From the NCBI RefSeq assembly GCF_008801925.2, contig NZ_CP062804.1, positions 124,001 to 188,000 on the forward strand: DNA of 64,000 bases. The letters are read 5' to 3'. Numbering within the stretch: the first letter of the stretch is position 1; every line of letters starts with the position of its first letter. Both the position numbers and the translations under genes were made by a program. Source of the DNA: Cupriavidus basilensis. Its GTDB lineage: Bacteria; Pseudomonadota; Gammaproteobacteria; Burkholderiales; Burkholderiaceae. This document shows positions 26,861-36,400 of this stretch, piece by piece. The notes under the pieces were generated by a model. That model was not told the origin of the DNA and did no database searches. It was given only the letters and a program-made list of their open reading frames with translations.

Positions 26861-28672
26861 ATGGATCTATGCCTTGCTCCGTTTCTGCGCCGCGTTGTTC
26901 CCGCTTCCGTTGGCTTGTTGATGGCGGGTGGCGCGTTGGCGCAGGGTTCGCGGGACGTTGACGAGGCATTGCGCCGCTCGCGGCAGGAACAGAATCAGCA
27001 ACTGCAGCGCGAGCGCAATATCGAACAGGCCGAGCAGCGCGCCCGGCAGCTGCAGGCGCCGAATGTTTCCCTGGATGGTGGGCAGGCGCCGAGCGTTGCC
27101 CTGTCCACCTCGCTGCCGATGGAAGCCCCCTGCTTCACTGTCGACAGGGTCGTGCTGGACGTGCCGCCAGAACTCCCCGAAGCGGTGCGGCGGCATGGCG
27201 CCAGCGCGCTCCCGCTGGACGCATTTCGCTTTGCTCAGGCGTACCTGGATCAGTACGCCAATCAATGCGTTGGCCGCGAGGGCATCAATATCATCGTGCG
27301 CCGCCTGGGTGCGCAGATCCTGTCGCGCGGCTACATCACGACGCGCGTCGCCGTGCCGCAGCAGGATCTGTCCGGCGGCACGCTACGTTTGGTACTGATT
27401 CCCGGTGTCATCCGGCAGATCCGCTTTGCCGACGAAGCCCTGCGCGGTTCGTGGCAGTCCGCGTTTGCGGCCCGGCCTGGTGATCTCCTGAATATTCGCG
27501 AGCTTGAGCAGGGCCTGGAGCAGATGAAACGCGTGCCGAGCCAGGACGTCGACATGCAGATCGTGCCGGGGGAAATGCCCGGTGAGTCCGATGTGGTGAT
27601 CTCGGTCAAGCGCACCAAGCCCTGGAGGCTCGTCCTCGGCCTGGACGACAGCGGCAGCTCCGGCACGGGGCAACTGCAGGCCAACGCATCGCTGGGCATC
27701 GACAACCCGCTCGAGCTGAATGACCTGTTCAACATCGGCGTCAGCCACGACGCCAATCTCACGCAGGGTGATCGGGGAACCCGGGGCGCCAACGCCTACT
27801 ACGCTGCGCCGTGGGGAAACTGGACGCTCGGCATTGCGGCCAGCACATATAACTATCACCAGCGCATTGCCGGGGTGAACCAGGTCTTCGAGTCAAGCGG
27901 GGATTCCAAGGCCGCGGAGCTCAAGGCCCAGTACCTGTTCCAACGCGACCAGTTCCAGAAGAACACGCTGCAATGGCGTCTTGGGCACCGCTGGAGTCAC
28001 GCGTACATCGAGGACACGCAGATCCTCAACCAGCAGCGCAGCACGACCTTTGCGGAAGTCGGCTGGCTGCATCGGCACTACCTGGGCGAGTCGCAGTTCG
28101 ACCTCGCGCTCGCGTATCGCGCCGGCGTGCCCTGGCTCAATGGGCAAACCGAGATTCGCACGATCGCGCCCAATGCGCCCAGCCAGCGCGACAAGTTCCT
28201 CTATCGGCTCGCCACGCTCGATGCCACGCTGGTGGTCCCATTCTCGGCGCCCGGCGGGCCAGGTGGCAGCCGCATGCCGATGCGCTACATCACCACGGTG
28301 CACGCCCAGTACACCGGCCAGGCCTTGCTGGCGAGCGAGTTCATCTCGATGGGCAGCCGCTGGACCGTGCGCGGCTTCGATGGTGACGCCACGCTCGCTG
28401 CCGAGCGTGGCGCGTACTGGCGCAACGATCTGGAGATCCCGCTCGGCGCCACCGCGCAGAGCGTCTACCTGGGCCTGGATGCCGGCACCGTTGGCGGCCC
28501 AAGCGCCAGCTATCTGGCCGGCCGCACCCTGGCCGGCGTCGCGGTGGGCCTGCGCGGCAGCCCTGTGAAAGGCCTGTACTACGACGCCTTCCTCGCCTGG
28601 GGTCTCGTCAAGCCCGCCAATTTCCCTACACGCTCGCCGGCAGGCGGGTTTTCGGTGTCTTTCCAATACTAG
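26861..28672 (+). CDS. Two-partner secretion outer-membrane transporter (CdiB/FhaC/ShlB family)
   Basis: A 603-residue TpsB transporter. Signal peptide to about residue 27 (MAGGALA-Q), then a Gln/Glu/Arg-rich helix (residues 40-65), POTRA domains beginning at CFTVDRVVLDV, and a 16-strand Omp85-type barrel ending in the aromatic FSVSFQY. The conserved barrel loop appears as SRWTVRGFDGD (VRGY/F tip motif). It exports the large TpsA/CdiA protein encoded two genes downstream. The ATG at 26861 gives the signal peptide; the frame runs 18 codons further up without support. Confidence 0.92.
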   Translation: MDLCLAPFLRRVVPASVGLLMAGGALAQGSRDVDEALRRSRQEQNQQLQRERNIEQAEQRARQLQAPNVSLDGGQAPSVALSTSLPMEAPCFTVDRVVLDVPPELPEAVRRHGASALPLDAFRFAQAYLDQYANQCVGREGINIIVRRLGAQILSRGYITTRVAVPQQDLSGGTLRLVLIPGVIRQIRFADEALRGSWQSAFAARPGDLLNIRELEQGLEQMKRVPSQDVDMQIVPGEMPGESDVVISVKRTKPWRLVLGLDDSGSSGTGQLQANASLGIDNPLELNDLFNIGVSHDANLTQGDRGTRGANAYYAAPWGNWTLGIAASTYNYHQRIAGVNQVFESSGDSKAAELKAQYLFQRDQFQKNTLQWRLGHRWSHAYIEDTQILNQQRSTTFAEVGWLHRHYLGESQFDLALAYRAGVPWLNGQTEIRTIAPNAPSQRDKFLYRLATLDATLVVPFSAPGGPGGSRMPMRYITTVHAQYTGQALLASEFISMGSRWTVRGFDGDATLAAERGAYWRNDLEIPLGATAQSVYLGLDAGTVGGPSASYLAGRTLAGVAVGLRGSPVKGLYYDAFLAWGLVKPANFPTRSPAGGFSVSFQY

Positions 28673-28682
28673 GAGAACAAGG

Positions 28683-29537
28683 ATGCAAAAAAAGATGAAC
28701 CCCGCGATGGCCGCGATGGCCGTGACGACCTTCCTGCTCGCCGCCTGCGGTGGCGGGTCGGATGGCAGCAACGGAGCCAAGCCCAATGACGCGCCGGCCG
28801 CCACCGATAGCGCAACAACACCCGCGCCGGTGAGCACAGACCCGCTCGATGCGGCCTGCCTGGCGGCGCCTGCCGCCGGACAAAAGATCACCGCGACGCT
28901 GAACTTCGGACCTGTGAGCGAGGTGGCAACCTTTGATGCCACAGCCATTGGCACCACGGTCTTCGACGGCGGCAGCTACGACACGCTCGAGGTCAAGCTG
29001 GTCAAAGGCCTCTTCAATGGCCACGGGACGAACGCTCGGCTCTATATCGATCCGGCCTCCGCGATTTTTCCAATCGGCGCAACCGATTACGGCGACCTCG
29101 ATCAGGGCCCGTACGGCAAGTACACCAAGTATCGCCGTTTCACCTTCAAGGACAACGTGTCGAGGCAAACAGGCACACCAAACCTGGTTGGCATGAAGCC
29201 AAACGAAACGCGCAGCTTCACCATGTCGGAAGCGAACGCCGGGGCGCTGGCGACCGAGCCGCAACCCGCCCTCAAGCCGATCGACCGGGTCGTCAACGTT
29301 GCCGTGCAATACATCGGCCGCGAAGACGTGACGGCCAAGGGCGTGACGTACAAGGGCGCTTGCAAGCTGGCGCTGCACTACGACCGCAAGGATCCCGGCA
29401 CCCTGTTCCCGCTGCCCGTGCTGGAAGGGACCGCCTGGCTGGCTCCGGGCGCCGGCATCGTCAAGCTCTCCGGCGCGCCGCTGGTGGGCGTGGCCACCGT
29501 AACGGCTGAAACGACTGGCATCGTGGCCGCCAACTAG
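28683..29537 (+). CDS. Predicted lipoprotein encoded between CdiB and CdiA
   Basis: A 284-residue protein of unknown family. Lipobox LLAAC puts the lipid on Cys22; a Gly/Ser/Ala-rich linker follows (residues 23-60), then a folded domain with two Cys (LDAACLAAPAAG and KGACKLALHYD). It starts 11 bases after the cdiB stop with AGGAG upstream, and precedes cdiA by 81 bases on the same strand, so it belongs to the CDI operon. Burkholderia-type CDI loci carry a small lipoprotein gene (bcpO) but in a different place. This larger protein could aid export or protection, which is inference. Confidence 0.8.
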   Translation: MQKKMNPAMAAMAVTTFLLAACGGGSDGSNGAKPNDAPAATDSATTPAPVSTDPLDAACLAAPAAGQKITATLNFGPVSEVATFDATAIGTTVFDGGSYDTLEVKLVKGLFNGHGTNARLYIDPASAIFPIGATDYGDLDQGPYGKYTKYRRFTFKDNVSRQTGTPNLVGMKPNETRSFTMSEANAGALATEPQPALKPIDRVVNVAVQYIGREDVTAKGVTYKGACKLALHYDRKDPGTLFPLPVLEGTAWLAPGAGIVKLSGAPLVGVATVTAETTGIVAAN

Positions 29538-29618
29538 TGCCCTGACAACGCGGGCGCCGAATCCGAAAGCGCAATACGGCTGGCTGCCGCGCCTCCCTGC
29601 TTGTGACGCCTTAACGCA

Positions 29619-32600
29619 ATGAACAACAATCGCTATCGCCTGGTTTTTGACATGACGCGCGGCGTGCGGATGGCTGTTGCCGCATGCTGCACTGTTGCGC
29701 ACAAAGCTGCGGCGGGCACATGCCTGGATACGCTGATCGGCCGCGCACCGCCGGTGGTGGCGACCTTGCGGCCGATCGTCTGGACGGTGCTGCTGGCGCT
29801 GGGCATGGTGCAGGCAAGCGGCGCGCAGATCGTGCCGGACGGCGCCGCCGGGCGCGGCCCTGGCGTGGCAGCGGCGCCCAACGGCACGCCGATGATCAAC
29901 ATCAATACGCCCTCCGGGGCTGGCGTGTCGCATAACCAATACCAGCAGTTTTCGGTCGACGGGCGTGGCGCCATCCTGAACAACGCCACGGCCATCTCGC
30001 AAACGCAGCTTGGCGGCTATGTGCCCGGCAACGCGAACCTCGGCGCAGGCGGCCCCGCGCGCATCATCCTGAACGAGGTCACGGGCGCGGCGCCAAGCCG
30101 GTTGAATGGGTACATCGAGGTTGCCGGGCAGCGCGCCGACGTCATCCTTTCCAACGGTGCGGGCATTTCGGTCAACGGCGGCGGCTTTATCAACGCCAAC
30201 CGCGCCATGCTCACAACCGGCGCGCCGGTGTTCGGCGGCGACGGCAGCCTGGCGGCATTCCGCGTGACCCGCGGCGGCATCCAGGTCGAGGGCCAGGGCT
30301 TCAACGGCACCAGTCTCGATCAGGTCGACCTGATCGCCCGCTCCGTGGCCATCAACGGCAGGCTGTGGGCCAACGCCGTCAACGTCATCACTGGCACCAA
30401 CCAGGTTGACTACGCCAACCTTGGCGTCCACGTGATCCCCGGCGATGCCAATCGCCCCACCGTTGGCATCGATGTGTCGAACCTCGGCGGGATGTACGCG
30501 AACCGCATCCGCCTGATCGGCACGGAGGCGGGCGTCGGGGTGCGCAGCGCCGGCACGCTGGCCGCGCAGGCAGGCGACTTCACGCTCGATAGCGCGGGAC
30601 AGGTCGCGCTATCGGGAACCACCTCCGCCACCGGCGCATTCGCCACGCACGGGGCGCAAGGCATTGGGAACACCGGGACCACCGCGGCTGGCGGTAGCCT
30701 GTCCGCCACCAGCGAGGGGACCATCAGCAACGCTGGCGCCCTGGTCGCCGGCCAGGACCTGACGGTGGCCGGCCGCTCGGTGCAGTCCAGCGGAACGCTG
30801 GCCGCCGGCATCGATGCCAACGGCAATACGACCCGGCCGGGCAACCTGACCGTGCGTGGCACGCAGTCCGTGGCCTCCACCGGGCAGAACCTGGCTGGGA
30901 CTCGCCTGGACGTGAGCGGCGGCGCCGTGAGCCTGGCCGGCAGCCAGGCACGCGCCAACGGCGACGTGGCGCTCACGGCGCAGTCGGGGGATCTCGACCT
31001 GTCCGGCGCCACTCTGGCGGCGGGGCAGGCACTCACCGCCAATACCGCCGCCACGCTGCGCACCGATGGCGCCCGGCTGACGGCAAACCGGATCGATGCG
31101 TCGGCGCAGACGCTCTCGAATCGCGCGGGCACGCTGTACGCGCAGAACGGGGCTGGTATCGCGGTCCAAGGCGACGCCGACAACACGGGTGGCGCCATCC
31201 AGACCGATGCGGGCGACCTTGGCGTTTTGGCCGGCGGCAACTTGGCCAACGCGGACGGGCGCATCACCAATGCCGGCACCGGGCAAACCACCGTGCAGGC
31301 GGCCCGGGTGGAGAACAGCAATCGCGGCGGCGCCATTGGCGCCGGCACTCTCGGCATCATCAGCATCATCGGCGGTAGCGGCGCGCTGACACTCACGGTA
31401 GGCCAGTTGGCCAACACCGGCGGCGGCCAACTCATCGCCGGGACCGATCTCGCCCTGCACCTGCGCGGACCGGCAGACAACACGCGTGGCCAGATTCACG
31501 CTGGCCAGCGCCTGCATGTCGGCGGCAGCCAGGCCGCATGGGGCAATGACGGCGGCACGATTTCCGGGCAGTCGATCCATTTTGCCGGCGCCTCGCTATC
31601 GAACCGCCACGGCACGGTGCTGGCCAATGGCGCCTTGACGGCCAACCTCAACGGCGACGTGGACAATACCGGCGGCAGCTTGCAGGCGGGCGACACACTC
31701 TCCCTGGCCGCGGGCGGCACCGTCACCAACGACAACGGCCAGATCGCCAATACCGGAACGGGCGGCACGCGTATCACCGCCTCTGCCATCGACAACATCC
31801 ACGGCGCCACCCTTGGCGGCAACGGCGACGTTCAGCTCCAGGCGCGGCAACTGGACAACACCGTGGGCGCGCAGCTGGTCTCGGGCAAGAACCTGCAACT
31901 CGACATCGGCCAGTCGTTCAGCAACGCCGGCGGCAAAACCTATGGCGCAACGGGCCTGACCGTGACTGCCCAGAGCGGCAGCCTCCATAACGAGGGCGGC
32001 AGCCTCGCGTCGGGCGGCAATGCATCCATCCAGGCTGCAAAGATGGACAACGCCGCCGGCAAGGTCGTCGCCGATGGCGATATCGGGCTGACCGCCGCCA
32101 GCCTCACCGGCACCGGTACTGTTCACGCCGGGCAGGATCTGGCGGTGGCGACGCAGGGCGATTACGTCAATGCCGCCGGCAGCCGCTTCAAGGCGGAGCG
32201 CAACCTCGCCTTCGGCACGACCGGCGCCTTCACCAACCAGGGCAGGCTTGAGGCCGTCAATACCCTGGACCTGTCGGCCAGCCGCATCGTCAACGAGGCC
32301 GAGGGCACCATCAACGCCGCTACCACGAAGCTGGCCGCCCCAGGTGAGATAGCCAACGCCGGCCGGCTGGAGGGCAACACACTCACCACCAGCAGCGACA
32401 CGCTCAACAACACCGGGGCCATGATCGGCGGCACGGTGACCGCCAACGCCCGGGCAGTGCACAACACCGGCGCGGCCGCCGTCATGGCGGCCACCGACAC
32501 GCTGAACGTCTACGGGCGGCAGCAGGTCACCAATACCGGGGGCGCCACGCTTTACAGCCTGGGCGACCTCCATATCGCGGCCAACGGCGAGCGGGATGAT

Positions 32601-33422
32601 CGCGGCCTGCTCAAGAACCGCACCGGCCAGGTGTTCAACGACAGCAGCACCATCGAGGGCGGCAGCAGCGACGGCGTGCTCGAGATCGCCGCGCAGGACC
32701 TCATCAACCAGCGTCCGGCGCCGACCGTCGCCATCGACACCACCGTTGACACGAAGCACGAGCGCAAGCGCGAGAAGTACATTGCGTGCGCCACCACCAA
32801 CCCCTATCCAAAAAAGGGCTGTTCGCAGGCCGTCTGGGCCGGTCCTTACAAGACGCCAGTCGATGCGTCATTCACGGCCGCCCAGATCCTCGCGCGCGAC
32901 GACGCCAGGAAACGCCTGGTTGCCGACATCAACGGGGTCGCCACCCAGATCGACTACAACACGCTGACGGAAAGCAGCGGGGTCTTGCTGGTCAATTACT
33001 GGGATGGTTACAACCGCGACATCCACTACGACCCGGCCACCGAGTACGCGAGCCGCAATGACGGGCATCGCGGCTGGCAGCGCGTCGAGATCGCGCGCGA
33101 CACGACCACGACAACGGCCACCGAGCGGGACGCCAACCCCGGCCAGCCGGGTGCCAGCCTGATCTCGGGCGGCGACATGATCCTCGCCAACGTCGGCAAC
33201 CTCACCAACCGGTACAGCACCGTGGCCGCCGGCGGCGGCATGCAGATCGGCGACCAGCGCCAGGGCGGCGAGGTGACATCCGGCCAGTACGGCCCCACCA
33301 CGGTCAGCAATATCGGCCAGACCCTGTATCAGCGCACCACGCAGGGCATTGTTTCCACCTACGCTGGAACAAGGACCCCAGCCAGGACGTCGGCCAGGTC
33401 GTGCAGCCGGGCGTGGTGCTGA
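29619..33422 (+). CDS. CdiA/FhaB-type hemagglutinin, N-terminal part (frameshifted)
   Basis: A 1267-codon open frame. The N-terminus has the extended signal peptide of large secreted TpsA proteins (MNNNRYRLVFDMTRGVRMAV). The TPS secretion domain follows (NTPSGAGVSHNQYQQFSVDG, then GYVPGNANLGAG and ILNEVTGAAPSRLNGYIEVA). Many hemagglutinin repeats come next. The frame is lost at about 33362-33365: after TYA the frame two bases along continues WNKDPSQDVGQVVQPGVV. One base appears missing, and the last 20 or so residues of this ORF are out of frame. If real, only a truncated filament without toxin would be secreted; a sequencing error is the alternative. Confidence 0.88.
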   Translation: MNNNRYRLVFDMTRGVRMAVAACCTVAHKAAAGTCLDTLIGRAPPVVATLRPIVWTVLLALGMVQASGAQIVPDGAAGRGPGVAAAPNGTPMININTPSGAGVSHNQYQQFSVDGRGAILNNATAISQTQLGGYVPGNANLGAGGPARIILNEVTGAAPSRLNGYIEVAGQRADVILSNGAGISVNGGGFINANRAMLTTGAPVFGGDGSLAAFRVTRGGIQVEGQGFNGTSLDQVDLIARSVAINGRLWANAVNVITGTNQVDYANLGVHVIPGDANRPTVGIDVSNLGGMYANRIRLIGTEAGVGVRSAGTLAAQAGDFTLDSAGQVALSGTTSATGAFATHGAQGIGNTGTTAAGGSLSATSEGTISNAGALVAGQDLTVAGRSVQSSGTLAAGIDANGNTTRPGNLTVRGTQSVASTGQNLAGTRLDVSGGAVSLAGSQARANGDVALTAQSGDLDLSGATLAAGQALTANTAATLRTDGARLTANRIDASAQTLSNRAGTLYAQNGAGIAVQGDADNTGGAIQTDAGDLGVLAGGNLANADGRITNAGTGQTTVQAARVENSNRGGAIGAGTLGIISIIGGSGALTLTVGQLANTGGGQLIAGTDLALHLRGPADNTRGQIHAGQRLHVGGSQAAWGNDGGTISGQSIHFAGASLSNRHGTVLANGALTANLNGDVDNTGGSLQAGDTLSLAAGGTVTNDNGQIANTGTGGTRITASAIDNIHGATLGGNGDVQLQARQLDNTVGAQLVSGKNLQLDIGQSFSNAGGKTYGATGLTVTAQSGSLHNEGGSLASGGNASIQAAKMDNAAGKVVADGDIGLTAASLTGTGTVHAGQDLAVATQGDYVNAAGSRFKAERNLAFGTTGAFTNQGRLEAVNTLDLSASRIVNEAEGTINAATTKLAAPGEIANAGRLEGNTLTTSSDTLNNTGAMIGGTVTANARAVHNTGAAAVMAATDTLNVYGRQQVTNTGGATLYSLGDLHIAANGERDDRGLLKNRTGQVFNDSSTIEGGSSDGVLEIAAQDLINQRPAPTVAIDTTVDTKHERKREKYIACATTNPYPKKGCSQAVWAGPYKTPVDASFTAAQILARDDARKRLVADINGVATQIDYNTLTESSGVLLVNYWDGYNRDIHYDPATEYASRNDGHRGWQRVEIARDTTTTTATERDANPGQPGASLISGGDMILANVGNLTNRYSTVAAGGGMQIGDQRQGGEVTSGQYGPTTVSNIGQTLYQRTTQGIVSTYAGTRTPARTSARSCSRAWC
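33358..33368 (+). other. Site of the cdiA frameshift
   Basis: Frame one reads through Tyr at 33360-33362; frame two resumes with TGG at 33365. Only two bases (GC) separate these codons, so the simplest account is a one-base deletion. There is no slippery homopolymer here, which argues against programmed frameshifting. Confidence 0.75.
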
Positions 33423-36400
33423 CGCCGGTTGCGGTGGGCACCATTGGCGGCGCCGTCACCGCCGGCAAGCGGCTGACCATCTACGGCGGCAATGTCCAGA
33501 ACGAGGATGTCGGCAAGAGCGACCCGATGGCCGGCACCGGCAGCACCACGCTGACCGGCGCCACGGCAGCCGCACGGCGCGTGGCCAACGTGTCGCTCGC
33601 CAACACGCCCATCAAGCTGCCATCCAACGGGCTCTTCACGTATCGCACCGAGCCGGGCTACACCTACCTGGTCGAGACCGATCCGCGCTTCACCCGGTAC
33701 GGCAACTTCCTGTCGTCGGACTACATGCTGGGGCTGCTCGGCATCGATCCGGCCATGACGCAGAAACGGCTCGGCGACGGTTTCTACGAGCAGACACTGC
33801 TGCGCGACCAGGTGACCCGGCTCACCGGAAGAACCTACCTTGCCGGCTACGACAGCGCTGAAGCGCAATACAAGGCCCTGATGGCCGCCGGGGTCCGCGC
33901 CGCGCAGCCGTTCAACATGCTGCCCGGCATGAGCCTGAGCGCCGCGCAGATGGACGCGCTCACTACCGACATCGTCTGGCTGGTGTCCGAGACGGTCACC
34001 TTGCCCGACGGCAGCACCCGCAGCGTGCTGGTGCCGCGCATCTACCTGGCCCGCACCCGCACCGGCGACCTGCAGGCCAACGGTGCGCTGTTGGCCGCGG
34101 ATGACATCGAACTGCACGCGAGCGGCACCATGAAGAACAGCGGCGTGCTCGATGCCGGCAGCCGGCTCTCGATCGCCGCAAAGGACAACGTGATCAACCG
34201 CGGCGGCGCGATGCGCAGCCAGGGCGTCACCGCCATCTCGGCGGGCCGGGACATTCTGAACCAGTCCGGCCAGATCAGCGGCGACAAGGTCGGCCTGGCG
34301 GCCGGGCGGGACATCCGCAATGTGACGCTGTTCGAGCAGCAAGGCGTGCAGTCCGCGGCGGGCAACGCGAAGGCTTCGACCAGCCTCTATGGCCAGCAGG
34401 CCGGCATCACGTCGCACGGCGACATGCTGCTCTCGGCCGGCCGCGATGTGATGGCGGCCGGCTCAACCCTCTCCGCTGGTGGCGATGCGGCGGTGATCGC
34501 GGGCCGCAACCTCACCTTCGACACCCTGGAAGGCAAGACCCGGCAGTCGCTCTACCACAGTGACAAGCACCACGGCGAGGACAGCCGCACCGCGCACGCC
34601 GTCAGCACGGTCAAGGCGGGCGGCAGCCTTACGGCCACCAGCGGCGGCGACACGACCCTGAAGGGCACCCAGGTGAAGGCCGGCACGGACCTGACCCTGA
34701 TCGCGGGCGGCAACCTGAGCGCCACCGCCGTCACCAACGAGGCCACCCATGACAATGTGGCGCGCCAGAGCAGGAGCCGCCAGCAGGAGGAGCACAGCCG
34801 CGAGCAGTCTACCGTTGGCGTAAGCCTCTCAGCCAGCGGCAATGCCACCCTGGCGGCGGTCAAGGCGGCCGACCAGGGCGGCGGGACCGGCCGCACCGAC
34901 GGCAAGGGCAATGTGACCCTCACCGGCGCCAGCGTGCAAGCCGGCGCCAACGGCAAGGGCGGCGGCGCGCTGACGGTGGTGGCGGACCACAACGTGACGG
35001 TTGCCGAAGCACGCGAGCTGCACGACAGCAGCCTGGATGTGCAGCGCAGGGGCGGCAGCGTCATCCGGCGCACCTCCGGCAGCCTGCAAGCCAGCAGCCA
35101 CGAAGACCTGGGTGTCGGCAGCACGCTCGCGGGCGATGCGATCAAGGTCCAGGCCGGCAACGACCTGACGGTGCGCCAGAGCGCCATTGCCGGCGCCAAC
35201 GGCGTGGCCTTGGCGGCCACGCGCGGCAACGTCCTGATTACCGCCGGCGAGAACATCCGGGAAGAACGCGCCTCCCGCCAGGAGAAGACGTCCGGGTTCT
35301 CCGCCTTCGCCGGCAAGGGCGGTGTCGGCGTGTCGGTGGGCAGCAACAGCGCCAGCGGCGCCAGCCACACCCTGGCGGTCACCCAGAGCGATGCCCGCAG
35401 CCTGGTAGGCGCCAGCAACGGCAACGTCGCCATCACCGCGGGCAAGGATGCCGCCATCATCGGCAGCGACCTGGTGGCCGGCCGCAAGAGCGGGAATGCC
35501 GATCCCGCCGCGGGCAATATCGACATCCTGGCCAGGAACGTGACGATCGCCGAAGGCGTGGATCGCATCGATCAGGACGCCAGCCAGCGCAACAGCGCCA
35601 GCGGCCTGTCGGTGGCCCTGGCCGGCACACCGCTGGATACGCTCAAGAACCTGCAGGCCGTGCAGAAGGACTCCAGCGCCGTGTCGCGCGTCACGGGGAC
35701 GTTGAAGGAGCTGGGCGCCTCCGCCTTGACGATGCCGCAGGTTGACGTGCGGATCGGCAACCAGAAAGGCAGCGCCCAGTCGGCGAGCGCCGCCGCCATC
35801 AGCAGCGCCAGCAACCTCAGCGGCGCGGGCAACGTCCGCGTGCGCGCCACCGGCAACGGCGAGACCGATGCCAACGGCAAGGCCGTGGACGGCAACATCC
35901 TGGTGTCGGGCGGCACGATCGGCGCGGGCGATGCCGCCGTCCTGGATGCCGCGCGCAATGTCACGCTGCGCACTTCCACGGACACCTATCAGGCAACCCG
36001 CAGCGCCAGCAGCAGTGGCTGGACGCTCAGCAACGCGCTGCCCAGCCTTGGCGACGTGGCCCGCCACATCGGCGGCGGCCCGAACAACGGCGGCGTGAGC
36101 ATGTTGCCCTACGGCAACCAGAAAGCCAACGCCAGCGGGGAGCTCGCGAGCCGCAAGCAGAACGCCAGCGTGATCACCGCCAACACCGTGGCAATCAAGG
36201 CGCACACCGGCGACATCACCATCGCCGGCAGCGGCATCGCCGCCGGGAACGACGTCATGCTCTCCGCGGCCAAGGGCAAGATCGACATCCTGTCCGGCCA
36301 GGACACGCTGTCGCAGCGCGCGGACAATGCCAGCCGCCAGATCGGCGACCTGGGTGGCACCGGGTACTCAGGCACGGTCGGCGTGCGCAGCGAATCGCAC

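Noticed and set aside
33358..33368. Programmed ribosomal frameshift in cdiA
   Set aside because: No slippery heptamer or homopolymer and no obvious downstream stimulatory element; a deletion or sequencing error is simpler.
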